A DNA stretch of 64,000 nt from Acinetobacter indicus CIP 110367 (GCF_000488255.1 NZ_KI530755.1:496031-560030), one strand, 5' to 3'; shown: positions 45,178 to 54,344, counted from the stretch's first letter. The notes: a model not told the origin generated them from the sequence alone. Made by a program: numbers and translations.

Positions 45178-46056
45178 TTAATCTTTAGCCGCTTGCCAGA
45201 AGGCTTCACCGGCCTGAATCGGATCATTGGTTTGTTCCAGGGTGTTAATCCAGACTTCATACTGGGCAATAATCGGATGCTGGCTTGGATGAAAATCTTT
45301 TTTAAACCAGTCCTTATACAGCCGGCCCATCCGGGTTAAGGTGCCTTTTTTACCAAAGAACCACGGCAAACCTTTGGCATTCAGTTGCAGACGCTGCCAC
45401 AGACTAAAGCCATCCTGTTTTAACATGATATTGGCCCGATAAATGGTAAAACCAAACATCAGGAACGTGGTCCAGACCAGGGCAAAATGCCGCATCGCTT
45501 CAGAAACTTGGGCCACATCACGCATTACATCAAAGGCCACATCGCGGTGTTCCATTTCTTCAATCGCATGCCAGGCAAACAAGGCACGCACATAAGGATG
45601 TGCCTCAGCTAACGTCGAGCGATGGGCATAAAAGGTTTCAGCCATGAGGGCGGTCAGGTGCTCGGCTGCTGCCGTGGTGGCAATATTATATTCCGGGGAG
45701 CGTTTTTCCAGTTCAAATTTAAAAATCCGGTTGAGCTGGCGGATAAACTGATCCACCGGCATGCCCTGATTTTTCATTAGCTGGTTCATTTTGTCATGCG
45801 CGATGCCATGCTGGGCTTCCTGACGGATAAAGTCGGCCACGCGTTGTTGCAGTTCTGGCTGCTGAATCTGCTCGCGGTACAAGCGTACCGACTGAATAAA
45901 ATAGCGTTCCCCATCGGGAAAGGTCAGGCTTAAGGCATCAAACATGCGGGTCAGAAAAGGATCTCCACCAAACCAGAAGCGTGGAATCTGTTCCAGCTTA
46001 AAGTCGAGATTGCTGCGCACCACTGGTTGCGCCTGATATTGGACTATGGCATTCAT
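45178..46056 (-). CDS. Metal-dependent hydrolase (PF10118 family)
   Basis: A 292-residue protein of the predicted metal-dependent hydrolase family, with ferritin-like helices. Its likely ligands are in FIRQEAQHGIAHDK, ALMAETFYAHR and WHAIEEMEHRDVAFDV, where Glu and His are spaced as in a di-iron carboxylate site. One hydrophobic segment lies around FALVWTTFLMFGFTIYRANI. It is divergent from an AraC-type regulator, which is a likely controller. Substrate unknown. Confidence 0.8.
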   Translation of the reverse strand: MNAIVQYQAQPVVRSNLDFKLEQIPRFWFGGDPFLTRMFDALSLTFPDGERYFIQSVRLYREQIQQPELQQRVADFIRQEAQHGIAHDKMNQLMKNQGMPVDQFIRQLNRIFKFELEKRSPEYNIATTAAAEHLTALMAETFYAHRSTLAEAHPYVRALFAWHAIEEMEHRDVAFDVMRDVAQVSEAMRHFALVWTTFLMFGFTIYRANIMLKQDGFSLWQRLQLNAKGLPWFFGKKGTLTRMGRLYKDWFKKDFHPSQHPIIAQYEVWINTLEQTNDPIQAGEAFWQAAKD

Positions 46057-46176
46057 CTTGTTTTACTTCATCTAGTCGTTCATATCTGCAGTATGTCGGG
46101 CTTTAGCGGCTTTGTTTTGACAAGTCTTGCCAGTTTTTATACATTTTACGCCATAGTGAAAATAAGAAATGTCAGG

Positions 46177-47262
46177 ATGACAACTTACCCGAGTGATATT
46201 CAGATTCCAAACGGCTATGTGCATTTGTGGCAGTCCTACCTGCAGGCACAAGGTGTGCAGCCACAACAGCTCGAGCTGTCAGACAGCTTGCAGCAATATG
46301 TGCAGCATGTACTGAGTTTGCCGATTGATGGCCAATCTTCCTGTCAGGCTTTTATTGCGTTACTGGAACAGACCCGGCAGCAGCTGAACACAGCCTATCT
46401 GGTGTTTGAGCTGGCGCGTTTTATCCGGCCGGAACATTTTGGTGTGCTCGGCTATATGGCCTCGCGCAGTAATAGCGTGGCTGAAGCCTTGCAGTATATT
46501 GCCCAGTTTAGCCGGCTGGTGATTGATGCCAACGAAGCGGTTCCCATGCAGATTCAGCAGCAGGATGATCTGCTGATTGTCTCCTGGCCGAATCCGCAGG
46601 ATCAGAGCACGCTGATTCACGAAATTACTTTTGCCTGTATGCTGCAGCTGGCCCGGCAGATGTTTGCGGCCGAACACTTTCCCTTGCGCCGGGTTCATTT
46701 TGCCCATGCTCCGCAAACGGCGCTGTATCAATATCAAAAGTTTTATGGCTGCGAAGTGCTGTTTGATCAGCCGGATTATCAGCTGGTGCTGAGCATCGAC
46801 AGCCTGCAGCTGCAACCACAGCAGCCTGATCCAACTTTAATCGGGATTTTAAAAAAACAGGCTGAAGAAGCGATGGCGGCCAAACCCTTGCTGGAAGGGC
46901 TGGACCAGAAACTGCGTCATCTGATTGCCGATTATTTACGATTGCAGCAACAGGCACCCAAGCTGGATGAGCTGGCTGTCGAGCTGTGTATGTCCAGTCG
47001 CACTTTGCAGCGTCAACTGAGTGAACTGGGGACCTCATTTAAACAGCTGCTGGACATGGAAAGGATCAAACGCTGTGAGTTGCTATTACCGCAAAAGCTG
47101 AGTCTGACCGAGATTGCCAGCCAGCTCGGTTATTCCGATCAGTCGGCTTTGGCGCGTGCCTATAAAGCGCATTGCGGCCAGACCTTAACCGAGCGGCGCC
47201 GGGTACTGCGTCAGCAACAGACCACCAATAAAAAGCGGCTGAATAGCCGCTTGGAAAATTAA
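46177..47262 (+). CDS. AraC-family transcriptional regulator
   Basis: About 361 residues. The first 200 form the Arabinose_bd-type ligand domain seen in OruR/ArgR-like regulators (FELARFIRPEHFGVLGYMA). The C-terminal AraC domain has two helix-turn-helices: LDELAVELCMSSRTLQRQL and LTEIASQLGYSDQSALARAYK. The start at 46177 (MTTYPSDIQ) is chosen because the frame before it is hydrophobic and lacks homologous character. It probably regulates the divergent metal hydrolase, 120 bp away. The 3' coding end carries a terminator for the opposite gene. Confidence 0.87.
   Translation: MTTYPSDIQIPNGYVHLWQSYLQAQGVQPQQLELSDSLQQYVQHVLSLPIDGQSSCQAFIALLEQTRQQLNTAYLVFELARFIRPEHFGVLGYMASRSNSVAEALQYIAQFSRLVIDANEAVPMQIQQQDDLLIVSWPNPQDQSTLIHEITFACMLQLARQMFAAEHFPLRRVHFAHAPQTALYQYQKFYGCEVLFDQPDYQLVLSIDSLQLQPQQPDPTLIGILKKQAEEAMAAKPLLEGLDQKLRHLIADYLRLQQQAPKLDELAVELCMSSRTLQRQLSELGTSFKQLLDMERIKRCELLLPQKLSLTEIASQLGYSDQSALARAYKAHCGQTLTERRRVLRQQQTTNKKRLNSRLEN
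47229..47252 (-). terminator. Terminator of the NhaC-type gene, embedded in the AraC reading frame
   Basis: AAGCGGCT pairs with AGCCGCTT around GAAT. On minus it is followed by TTTTTATT. It codes for KSRLNSRL at the AraC C-terminus. Confidence 0.8.
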
Positions 47263-47273
47263 AAAGTACGGTT

Positions 47274-48605
47274 TTAAGACGTGCGCAGTTTGGGAAAACG
47301 CAAGGCAATGGCGGCAATCGCAAAAATCGCCAGCACCCAGCAATAATAGACACTGCCAATCAGCTCTACCGGTGACATTTTGGCAATCGAGCAGGCCAGC
47401 AATAACTGGGCGCCATAAGGAATCAGGCCCTGTACCACGCAGGAGAAAATATCCAGCAGGGCGGCAGCGCGTTTCGGATCGACGCTATATTCCTGCGCCA
47501 CTTCCCGCGCCATATCTCCAGACAGGATAATCGCCACGGTATTGTTGGCCACAAACAGGTTGGAAAACACCACCAGAAAGCTAATCCCCAACTCACCAGC
47601 ACGTTGCGCGCCAACCTTAAACAGGCGAGTCAGCTTGTAGATGCGTTGAATCAGCCATTCCAGGCCACCTTCTTTTTGCATAATGGCCGATAAGCCACCC
47701 AGGAACATCGACAGCAACGCCACTTCAAACATGCCGACAAAACCGTCATAAATAGCACCATTCAGCTTGAGCAGATCAAACTCGGGCAGCATCAACAGTC
47801 CCATCAGCGCGGAAAGTAAAATCCCGATGGTTAACACTGCCAGCACATGCAGGCGAGAAAAGGCCAGCACAAACACCGCCACATAAGGCAAGATGAGCCA
47901 GGCGTTATACTCCTGATAGGCAATGGCCTGGGTATTCTGGTTGATCAGCATATAAATCAGTACTGTGATCAGTGCAGCCGGTACGGCAATCCAGACATTG
48001 ACCTTGAATTTGTCACGCAGCTGTACTTTCTGGCTGCTGGTGGCGGCAATGGTGGTGTCGGAAATCATCGACAGGTTATCACCAAACATGGCACCGCCAA
48101 CCACCGCACCAATGGTATAGACCGTGGCAATTTGCGTGGCTTCGGAAAAACCAAAGGCAATGGGCGCACAGGCTGCAATGGTGCCCATTGAAGTGCCCAT
48201 GGCGGTGGCGACAAAGGCTGAAATCAGAAACAGCATCGGCAGTACAAATTCCGGCGGAATAATCGACAGGCCCAGCTGTACCGTGGCATTGACACTGCCA
48301 ATGGCGCCACTGGTGCTGGCAAAGGCACCGGCCAGCATAAACACCATAAACATCAGAATCAGGTTCGGATGGCTGGCGCCCTGCAAAAATTCTTCAATGG
48401 CCCGGTTCAGCTGACCACGATAGAGCAATAATGCCAGGATAATGGCTGGAATGGCCGCCACCGGCGCCTTGACCTGATAGAAGGCAAACTCGGTCCCAAT
48501 CAGGGAATGGTAAATGCCACTGCCTAAAAAAATGGCTAAAAATACAATAAGTGGCAACAGCGCAAGCCCGCGAGCGTGCACTTTTGCCTGGGAGTCGGAA
48601 ATCAT
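47274..48605 (-). CDS. Na+/H+ antiporter NhaC-family protein
   Basis: A 443-residue inner-membrane transporter with about eleven hydrophobic helices. Family features are MVFMLAGAFASTSGAIGSVNATVQLG, TAMGTSMGTIAACAPIAFGF, GGAMFGDNLSMISDTTIAA (with the functional Asp residues) and FSNLFVANNTVAIILSGDMA. Either an Na+/H+ exchanger or an amino-acid/organic-acid antiporter of the same superfamily; the sequence does not decide. Probably transcribed alone. Confidence 0.88.
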   Translation of the reverse strand: MISDSQAKVHARGLALLPLIVFLAIFLGSGIYHSLIGTEFAFYQVKAPVAAIPAIILALLLYRGQLNRAIEEFLQGASHPNLILMFMVFMLAGAFASTSGAIGSVNATVQLGLSIIPPEFVLPMLFLISAFVATAMGTSMGTIAACAPIAFGFSEATQIATVYTIGAVVGGAMFGDNLSMISDTTIAATSSQKVQLRDKFKVNVWIAVPAALITVLIYMLINQNTQAIAYQEYNAWLILPYVAVFVLAFSRLHVLAVLTIGILLSALMGLLMLPEFDLLKLNGAIYDGFVGMFEVALLSMFLGGLSAIMQKEGGLEWLIQRIYKLTRLFKVGAQRAGELGISFLVVFSNLFVANNTVAIILSGDMAREVAQEYSVDPKRAAALLDIFSCVVQGLIPYGAQLLLACSIAKMSPVELIGSVYYCWVLAIFAIAAIALRFPKLRTS

Positions 48606-48969
48606 AGAAATAAGAAAAAGTCTGAAAACGGCGCTAGTATAAAGCAGCTTTTGCTATTTCTGAAAACTTTAAATGTAAATGCTAACTGTCCTATTTTTAT
48701 CATCTTTTTTGCTCAGCCATTGGGTTTTTCTAACTGCTTGAGATTGCTGGGAATAGCGAAATTAGGCATCTTTGATCATTGAGAAAAAAACCGAAATATC
48801 GGTAAATGTAGCTTTCGGGTTGTTCTGGAATTCGCGCTTTGCTGATGAAATCGGGCATCGACCAGCTGTGCTCTGTTCAATGAGCAAAAAATAGCGTTAC
48901 AATGCGATGTCCTGTATTTCGACAATAGCAACTTATCAGTTTTGAATTATTCAAGGAAAGCACAGCCCT
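48606..48969. other. 364-bp gap upstream of trpA, with promoter
   Basis: No gene seen. It holds a plausible trpA promoter: TTCAAT (48876-48881), 16 bp, TACAAT (48898-48903). A small stem (ACCGA/TCGGT, 48790-48803) is followed on minus by seven T, like a terminator for antisense transcription toward the NhaC-type gene. Confidence 0.5.
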
Positions 48970-49773
48970 ATGTCACGTTTAGCCACCCGATTTGCACAGT
49001 TGAAATCTCAACAACGTAAGGCCCTCGTATCTTATGTCATGGCAGGTGACCCACAGCCACAGGTAACGGTACCACTGTTACATCAAATGGTTGAGGCGGG
49101 TGTAGATGTGATTGAGCTTGGACTGCCATTCTCTGACCCGATGGCCGATGGTCCAGTCATTGCCTTGGCTGCAGAACGTGCATTGGCAGGGGGAACCAAT
49201 ACCCTCGATGCACTGAATATGGTCAAGGAATTCCGCCAAAAAGACACGGAAACACCAGTGGTGCTCATGGGTTATTTAAATCCGGTTGAGGTCATTGGCT
49301 ACCAGAAGTTTGTCGCCTATGCGCATGAATGTGGGGTAGATGGTGTCTTGCTGGTGGATCTGCCGCCAGAAGAAGCTGCCGATTTGGACCAGATCTTACA
49401 GCAGTACGATATGGACCAGATTTTCCTGCTGGCACCGACCTCTACCGATGAGCGTATCCAGCATGTAGTGAAACAGGCCAGCGGCTTTATTTACTACGTG
49501 TCGCTCAAAGGTGTGACCGGTGCAGCCACTTTAGATATCTCTGAAGCGGCGCAGCGGATTGAGAAAATCAAGGCAGTCACCGATGTACCGGTTGGTGTCG
49601 GTTTCGGTATCAGTGATGCGGCATCTGCCAAAGTCATGGGTGCCGTGGCAGATGCAGTCATTGTCGGTAGTGCTTTCGTAAAACAGTTTGCCAACCTCGA
49701 ACCAGAACAAGCCGTGGTTGAAACGGTTAATAAAGTCAAGGAGCTTCGAGCCGCGCTCGATGAGTTAGTATGA
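48970..49773 (+). CDS. trpA: Tryptophan synthase alpha chain
   Basis: Splits indole-3-glycerol phosphate to indole, which tunnels to TrpB. 267 residues. The catalytic Glu is in VIELGLPFSDPMADGPVIA and the Asp in GVLLVDLPPEE. The loop YYVSLKGVTGAA and VGFGISDA close the phosphate site. The stop overlaps the accD start by 4 bp (ATGA), so tryptophan and fatty-acid genes share one transcript here. Confidence 0.97.
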   Translation: MSRLATRFAQLKSQQRKALVSYVMAGDPQPQVTVPLLHQMVEAGVDVIELGLPFSDPMADGPVIALAAERALAGGTNTLDALNMVKEFRQKDTETPVVLMGYLNPVEVIGYQKFVAYAHECGVDGVLLVDLPPEEAADLDQILQQYDMDQIFLLAPTSTDERIQHVVKQASGFIYYVSLKGVTGAATLDISEAAQRIEKIKAVTDVPVGVGFGISDAASAKVMGAVADAVIVGSAFVKQFANLEPEQAVVETVNKVKELRAALDELV

Positions 49774-50666
49774 GTCAAGAAGTCAAGCCAGGGAAAATCT
49801 TAAGCCCAACTACGCCGTGGACAGAACGCGGCGTACCGGGAATTCATGTACCGGATGAGCAGCAAGCCTTAAAGGCGACATTCACCGAACCAACCATCGA
49901 ATGTCCGGAATGTCATGCACTGGTGACTCGTACAGCCATGTCTTTCAATGCCTATGTCTGCCCGCAATGTGACGAGCATTTACGCATGAAAGCGCGTGAC
50001 CGTTTAACCTGGTTCCTCGATCAGGTCGATGCCGAACTGGGTCAGGAATTTTCTGCCAAAGATCCACTGAAATTTGTGGACAGCAAGCCGTATCCAGACC
50101 GTATGGCCGAAGCACAAAAGAAAACCGGTGAAACTGAAGCTTTACTGGTCATGCAAGGTTTATTAAAAGGCGTGCCGGTAACCACCTGTGCCTTTGAATT
50201 TGACTTTATGGGCGGCTCTATGGGCACGGTGGTCGGTGACCGTTTTGTGCTTGCAGCGGAACGTGCCATTCAGCAACGTCAGCCGTTAATCTGCTTTGCC
50301 GCCTCAGGCGGTGCGCGTATGCAGGAAGGCATGCTGTCTTTAATGCAGATGGCGCGTACTTCAGCAGCCATCCAGCGTTTAAAAGAAGCGGGCTTACCAT
50401 ATATCGTGGTCTTAACCCATCCGGTATATGGTGGCGTAACGGCATCGTTGGCAATGTTGGGTGATGTTCATCTGGCAGAACCAAAAGCCATGATTGGCTT
50501 TGCCGGTAAGCGTGTAATTGAGCAAACCGTACGTGAAAAACTGGATGAACCGTTCCAGCGCGCGGAATACCTGCTTGATCATGGTGTGGTCGATCAGATT
50601 GTTCATCGTCATGCATTACGTGATACTGTATATCGCATTGTCACGAAACTGATGAATTTGTCTTGA
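49770..50666 (+). CDS. accD: Acetyl-CoA carboxylase carboxyltransferase beta subunit
   Basis: Transfers carboxyl from biotin to acetyl-CoA, giving malonyl-CoA. 298 residues. The N-terminal zinc ribbon has CPEC and CPQC pairs (near residues 47 and 68). The carboxyltransferase domain has GGARMQEGMLSLMQMA and GVTASLAMLGDVHLAEP. It overlaps trpA and folC by 4 bp each, a tight operon arrangement. Works with AccA encoded elsewhere. Confidence 0.97.
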   Translation: MSQEVKPGKILSPTTPWTERGVPGIHVPDEQQALKATFTEPTIECPECHALVTRTAMSFNAYVCPQCDEHLRMKARDRLTWFLDQVDAELGQEFSAKDPLKFVDSKPYPDRMAEAQKKTGETEALLVMQGLLKGVPVTTCAFEFDFMGGSMGTVVGDRFVLAAERAIQQRQPLICFAASGGARMQEGMLSLMQMARTSAAIQRLKEAGLPYIVVLTHPVYGGVTASLAMLGDVHLAEPKAMIGFAGKRVIEQTVREKLDEPFQRAEYLLDHGVVDQIVHRHALRDTVYRIVTKLMNLS

Positions 50667-51946
50667 ATACAGCACCACTTGCAACCGACTCTTTAGAAAC
50701 ATGGCTCAATTATTGGAGCCATGTTCACGTTACAGGGATTGATTTAGGTCTGGAACGGGTGATTCCTGTGGCTGAAAAGCTGGGCGTCACTCACCCGGAC
50801 GCAAAAGTGTTTACCGTCGCGGGCACCAATGGCAAAGGTTCCACCACCACCACCTTGGCCGCGATTTTAAATGCTCAGGGTTATCAGGTGGGGCTGTATC
50901 AGTCGCCGCATATTTACCGTTTTAATGAACGGGTCAAACTGGGCGGCGTCGAGGTCGATGACCAGCAACTGATTGAGGCCTTTGTACAGGTCGATCAGGC
51001 GCGTCGCGACTGTAATTTAAGTTTATCGTTTTTTGAAGCCACCACGCTGGCGGCTTTTGTCATTTTTAAGCAGCAGGCTTGTGATGTCTGGGTGCTGGAA
51101 GTTGGCCTGGGCGGCCGTCTGGATGTGGTCAATGTGGTACATCCCGATGTGGCCGTGATTACCAATATCGGGCTGGATCATACCGACTGGCTCGGCGATA
51201 CCATTGAAAAAATTGCCTTTGAAAAAGCCGGCATCATCCGCCCGAATATTCCGGTGATCTTTGGCGGCGTGCAGGAATTACCGCAAGCCATTCAGGATAA
51301 GGCAGCACAGTGTCAGGCCCCGCTGTATGTCGCCAATCGTGATTATTTTTATCGCACCGCTGCAGATGGCCAGTCCTGGTTATTTGCCAGCAGTGGCAGC
51401 ACCTTGAAATTACCGCTTGGCACGCTGGCGCTGGAAAATATATCGACCGCAGTTGCCGCCGTGTTACTTAGCGATCTGAACATCCAGCAGCAGGCGATTG
51501 CCGAAGGCATCCAACAGGCCCAGCTCCCGGGCCGTTTTGAAATTCGCCAGATTGCCGGCAAGACCGTAATCTTTGACGCCGGGCACAATCCGCACGGTGT
51601 AGAGTTTTTGTTAAAGCAATTGCGAAATTATTTAAATTACAATAAACAGTACACCGAAGTGATCAGTGTGTTTTCCATGCTGGCCGATAAAGATGTGAAT
51701 TCTGTCGTTGCCTTATTGAAAGAACATGTTTTAATGTGGAAAATTGCACAATTAAATGTTCCTCGTGCGGCAGACATCACACAACTGGATGCGGCCCTCG
51801 AGGGCGAAACAGTACAGCACTTTGATAGTGTTCAATTAGCTTTTAAATCAGCGCTGGATGAAACAAACAATAATCAGCTGATTTTGGTATGTGGATCATT
51901 TCATACCTTAGAAGCGGTATGGGAGTATTTGGAAGAATGTCAATGA
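50663..51946 (+). CDS. folC: Bifunctional folylpolyglutamate synthase/dihydrofolate synthase
   Basis: Adds glutamate to dihydropteroate and to folates. 427 residues, Mur-ligase fold: ATP loop VAGTNGKGSTTTTLAAILN, folate-site LYQSPHIYRFNERVKLGG and LEVGLGGRLDVVN, and the C-terminal FDAGHNPHG. The frame starts at a TTG (50663) that overlaps the accD stop (TTGA), consistent with coupling; no nearby ATG fits better. The 3' end overlaps the SPOR gene start (ATGA). Confidence 0.94.
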   Translation: MNTAPLATDSLETWLNYWSHVHVTGIDLGLERVIPVAEKLGVTHPDAKVFTVAGTNGKGSTTTTLAAILNAQGYQVGLYQSPHIYRFNERVKLGGVEVDDQQLIEAFVQVDQARRDCNLSLSFFEATTLAAFVIFKQQACDVWVLEVGLGGRLDVVNVVHPDVAVITNIGLDHTDWLGDTIEKIAFEKAGIIRPNIPVIFGGVQELPQAIQDKAAQCQAPLYVANRDYFYRTAADGQSWLFASSGSTLKLPLGTLALENISTAVAAVLLSDLNIQQQAIAEGIQQAQLPGRFEIRQIAGKTVIFDAGHNPHGVEFLLKQLRNYLNYNKQYTEVISVFSMLADKDVNSVVALLKEHVLMWKIAQLNVPRAADITQLDAALEGETVQHFDSVQLAFKSALDETNNNQLILVCGSFHTLEAVWEYLEECQ

Positions 51947-52968
51947 ATAACAAACAGCGCTGGATGGGCGGCGTTGTTTTATTGGGTGGTGGTGTGTTAT
52001 TGGCAGCATTACTCCTGAAAGGCCAAGAAGAAATACATCAAAATAATGTCAAAACGCCAGAACGGGTCGAACAGTTACAGCAAAATACTGCGCCTGAAGC
52101 CGAAATGATTCAGCTACAACCGTTAACGGTAGATGTAGAAACTGAAAAACGTCTGCTGGAAGAGCAGCGCCGTGCTCGTGAAAAAGCCGTGGCTGAACAG
52201 GAAGCGCGTGCCGCTGAATTCCTGGCCATGCAGCAGCAGGCAGAAGCAGAAGCCGCCCGTAAGGCTGCAGAAGAATATGCGGCCTTAAATGCGCTACGTA
52301 ATGGCCAGCAGCAAAGTTCCGACAATATTCCGCCAGAACTGGTCGAAGATGAGCAGGCCAAACAAAAACGTCTGGCTGAAGAAAAACTGGCTGCCCAGAA
52401 AAAGCTGGAACAGCAAAAAGCAGCTGAAGCCAAAAAAGCTGCCGAGCAGAAAGCGGCCCAGGAACGTACTGCTGCCGAGAAAAAAGCAGCAGAACAAAAA
52501 GCTGCGGAAGAAAAACGTTTAGCCGAAGAGAAGCGTCAGGCAGAAGCCAAACGCAAGGCCGAACAGGAACGCAAGGCTGCTGAACAGAAAGCTGCAGAAG
52601 AGAAGCGCAAAGCTGAAGAAAAACGTCAGGCAGAAGCCAAACGTAAAGCCGAAGAAGAAGCCAAAAAGAAAGCTGAAGCCGAGAAAGCACGTAAACTGCT
52701 GGAAGGCGAAGATGATGGCAAACAGTGGATGGTGCAGGTGGCACTGGCCGCCAATGAAGCCAATGCCGATGCACTGGCCGCGCGCTTAAAAGCCAAAGGC
52801 TATAAAGTCACCAAGAGTCCAACCTCTAAAGGGATCCGGATTATGGTGGGGCCATCTAAAGACCGTGAAAGTGCCGATGCGGCACGCAAGAAAATTGCAG
52901 CAGATGCCAGCCTGAACATGAAATCAGCCTGGGTGATTGACTGGGTGCCGTTAGACAAGCGGAACTAG
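51943..52968 (+). CDS. SPOR-domain membrane protein with long charged helix (DedD-like)
   Basis: About 341 residues. A short cytosolic N-terminus, one TM helix (WMGGVVLLGGGVLLAALLL) and a periplasmic Lys/Glu/Ala/Arg/Gln-rich region of about 180 residues that is probably one long helix, like TolA. The SPOR domain closes it (about 265-340: KQWMVQVALAANEANADALA to AWVIDW), which binds denuded septal glycan. It sits in the dedD position after folC and is likely a cell-division accessory protein. Start at ATG 51943 (or 51937). Confidence 0.83.
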   Translation: MNNKQRWMGGVVLLGGGVLLAALLLKGQEEIHQNNVKTPERVEQLQQNTAPEAEMIQLQPLTVDVETEKRLLEEQRRAREKAVAEQEARAAEFLAMQQQAEAEAARKAAEEYAALNALRNGQQQSSDNIPPELVEDEQAKQKRLAEEKLAAQKKLEQQKAAEAKKAAEQKAAQERTAAEKKAAEQKAAEEKRLAEEKRQAEAKRKAEQERKAAEQKAAEEKRKAEEKRQAEAKRKAEEEAKKKAEAEKARKLLEGEDDGKQWMVQVALAANEANADALAARLKAKGYKVTKSPTSKGIRIMVGPSKDRESADAARKKIAADASLNMKSAWVIDWVPLDKRN

Positions 52969-53001
52969 TTGTAAGTATCCTTTGGCATTTTGCCCTTAGT
53001 T

Positions 53002-53582
53002 TTAATCTGATGGATTTGACAGTTGCTGTCGAATCCATTTTATATTTTCAGGACGAAATAAGGCGTCAATATTGACCCAGATCGGATGAAAGCCAAAGCC
53101 ACCATATTTCATTTCTGCCAGCGCCTGTTCCACCGGCCAGTGTTCAAATATAATCCGGTACATGGCCACACTGGCCCCGGTCCGGTCTGCACCATGATAA
53201 CAATGAATCAGCACTTTTTGCTGTTGGGCTTGGGCGGTTTGAATCTGCTGCATCACCTGCAATAAATCTTCCCGGTCAATGGCCAGGTATGAATCGGTAG
53301 ATGCACCGATTGCAGTCCATGCTGCTGTAGCGGTTCAGCATCTGTCGCTTTGGGACGTAGATTAATCACTACATCAATCTCATGCTGTTGTAACAATGCT
53401 GCCAGCTGCTGATCGGGCTGTTCGCTGCGAAACAGCATCGGGCTGACCTGATAAAAATTATGCTGTGCATCCAGCGGTTGAGCCCAGGCACTCGGGCGCT
53501 GCTGTTCAGGCAAGGCCGGTGTGGTCATGCAGCCCGCGCAACAAATACAGGTCAGGACCAGGGCAAGCAGATTTTTGGGCAT
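53002..53582 (-). pseudogene. TpbA-like dual-specificity phosphatase, frameshifted
   Basis: Two adjacent frames together encode one lipoprotein phosphatase of about 193 residues. The first (53253-53582) has a signal peptide with lipobox-like CCAGC, then INLRPKATDAEPLQQHGLQ and LPIHTW, and stops early. The second frame continues as IDREDLLQVMQQIQ and has the complete active site HCYHGADRTG (Cys-X5-Arg), then GGFGFHPIW. One lost base near 53281-53290 (a GGG run read as GG on minus) explains it. It resembles P. aeruginosa TpbA. True mutation or sequencing error cannot be told apart here. Confidence 0.75.
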
Positions 53583-53649
53583 AGTGTTTTAATTGGTTGT
53601 GCTGGGTCATTCCAGTGTAGCACGGCTGAGGTGCTGACCTTGTACCATG

Positions 53650-53673
53650 AAAAATGCCTGTCCGAAGACAGGC
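53650..53673 (-). terminator. Peroxiredoxin gene terminator with TTCG loop
   Basis: GCCTGTC pairs with GACAGGC around a tetraloop read TTCG on minus, followed there by ATTTTTC. Confidence 0.85.
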
Positions 53674-53702
53674 AGACAGGAAGATGAACGGATATTGATT
53701 AT

Positions 53703-54344
53703 TTAGTCACGATTTGGCTGCGGGGTTAAACGCAGGTATGGTTTTACTGCGGTATAGCCTTTCGGGAAACGCTGTTTTAATTCGGCTTCATCTTGCAGTG
53801 AAGGCACAATCACCACATCTTCACCCTCTTGCCAGTTGGCCGGGGTGGCCACTTTATAGTTGTCGGTCAGTTGCAGGGAATCGACCACGCGTAAAATTTC
53901 ATGGAAATTACGTCCAGTAGAGGCCGGATAGGTAATAATCAGACGCACTTTTTTATTCGGGTCGATAATCACCAGGGAGCGTACCGTCAGGGTTTCGCTG
54001 GCATTGGGATGGATAAAATCATATAGCGTCGATACTTTACGGTCCTGATCGGCAATAATCGGAAAATTCACGCTGGTGTTCTGGGTTTCGTTAATGTCAT
54101 TAATCCAGCCTTTGTGTGACTCGACATCATCGACCGACAGGGCAATGGCCTTGACGCCACGTTTTTCAAATTCCTGTTTGAGTTTTGCGGTATAGCCCAG
54201 TTCGGTGGTGCAGACCGGGGTGTAGTCGGCAGGATGTGAAAACAGGATGCCCCAGCTGTCGCCCAGAAATTCATAAAAGTTCAGGGTGCCTTCGCTTGAT
54301 TCCTGAGTAAAGTCGGGTGCGGTATCGCCTAATCGTAAACTCAT
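53703..54344 (-). CDS. 1-Cys peroxiredoxin (Prx6 type)
   Basis: Reduces peroxides through one cysteine. Read from the ATG at 54344 (MSLRLGDTAPDF) it has 213 residues. The peroxidatic motif is HPADYTPVCTTE, and the second part has the Prx6-type C-terminal domain (GRNFHEILRVVDSLQLTDNYKVATPANW). The upstream extension in frame (MLKELRHSQFH) lacks family features and is left out. Single gene on minus. Confidence 0.93.
   Translation of the reverse strand: MSLRLGDTAPDFTQESSEGTLNFYEFLGDSWGILFSHPADYTPVCTTELGYTAKLKQEFEKRGVKAIALSVDDVESHKGWINDINETQNTSVNFPIIADQDRKVSTLYDFIHPNASETLTVRSLVIIDPNKKVRLIITYPASTGRNFHEILRVVDSLQLTDNYKVATPANWQEGEDVVIVPSLQDEAELKQRFPKGYTAVKPYLRLTPQPNRD

Noticed and set aside
52049..52774. 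241-codon frame on minus opposite the SPOR gene, and shorter Ala/Ser-rich ones
   Set aside because: Artefact of the low-complexity Lys/Glu/Ala coding strand; leucine-rich reverse translation without homology.
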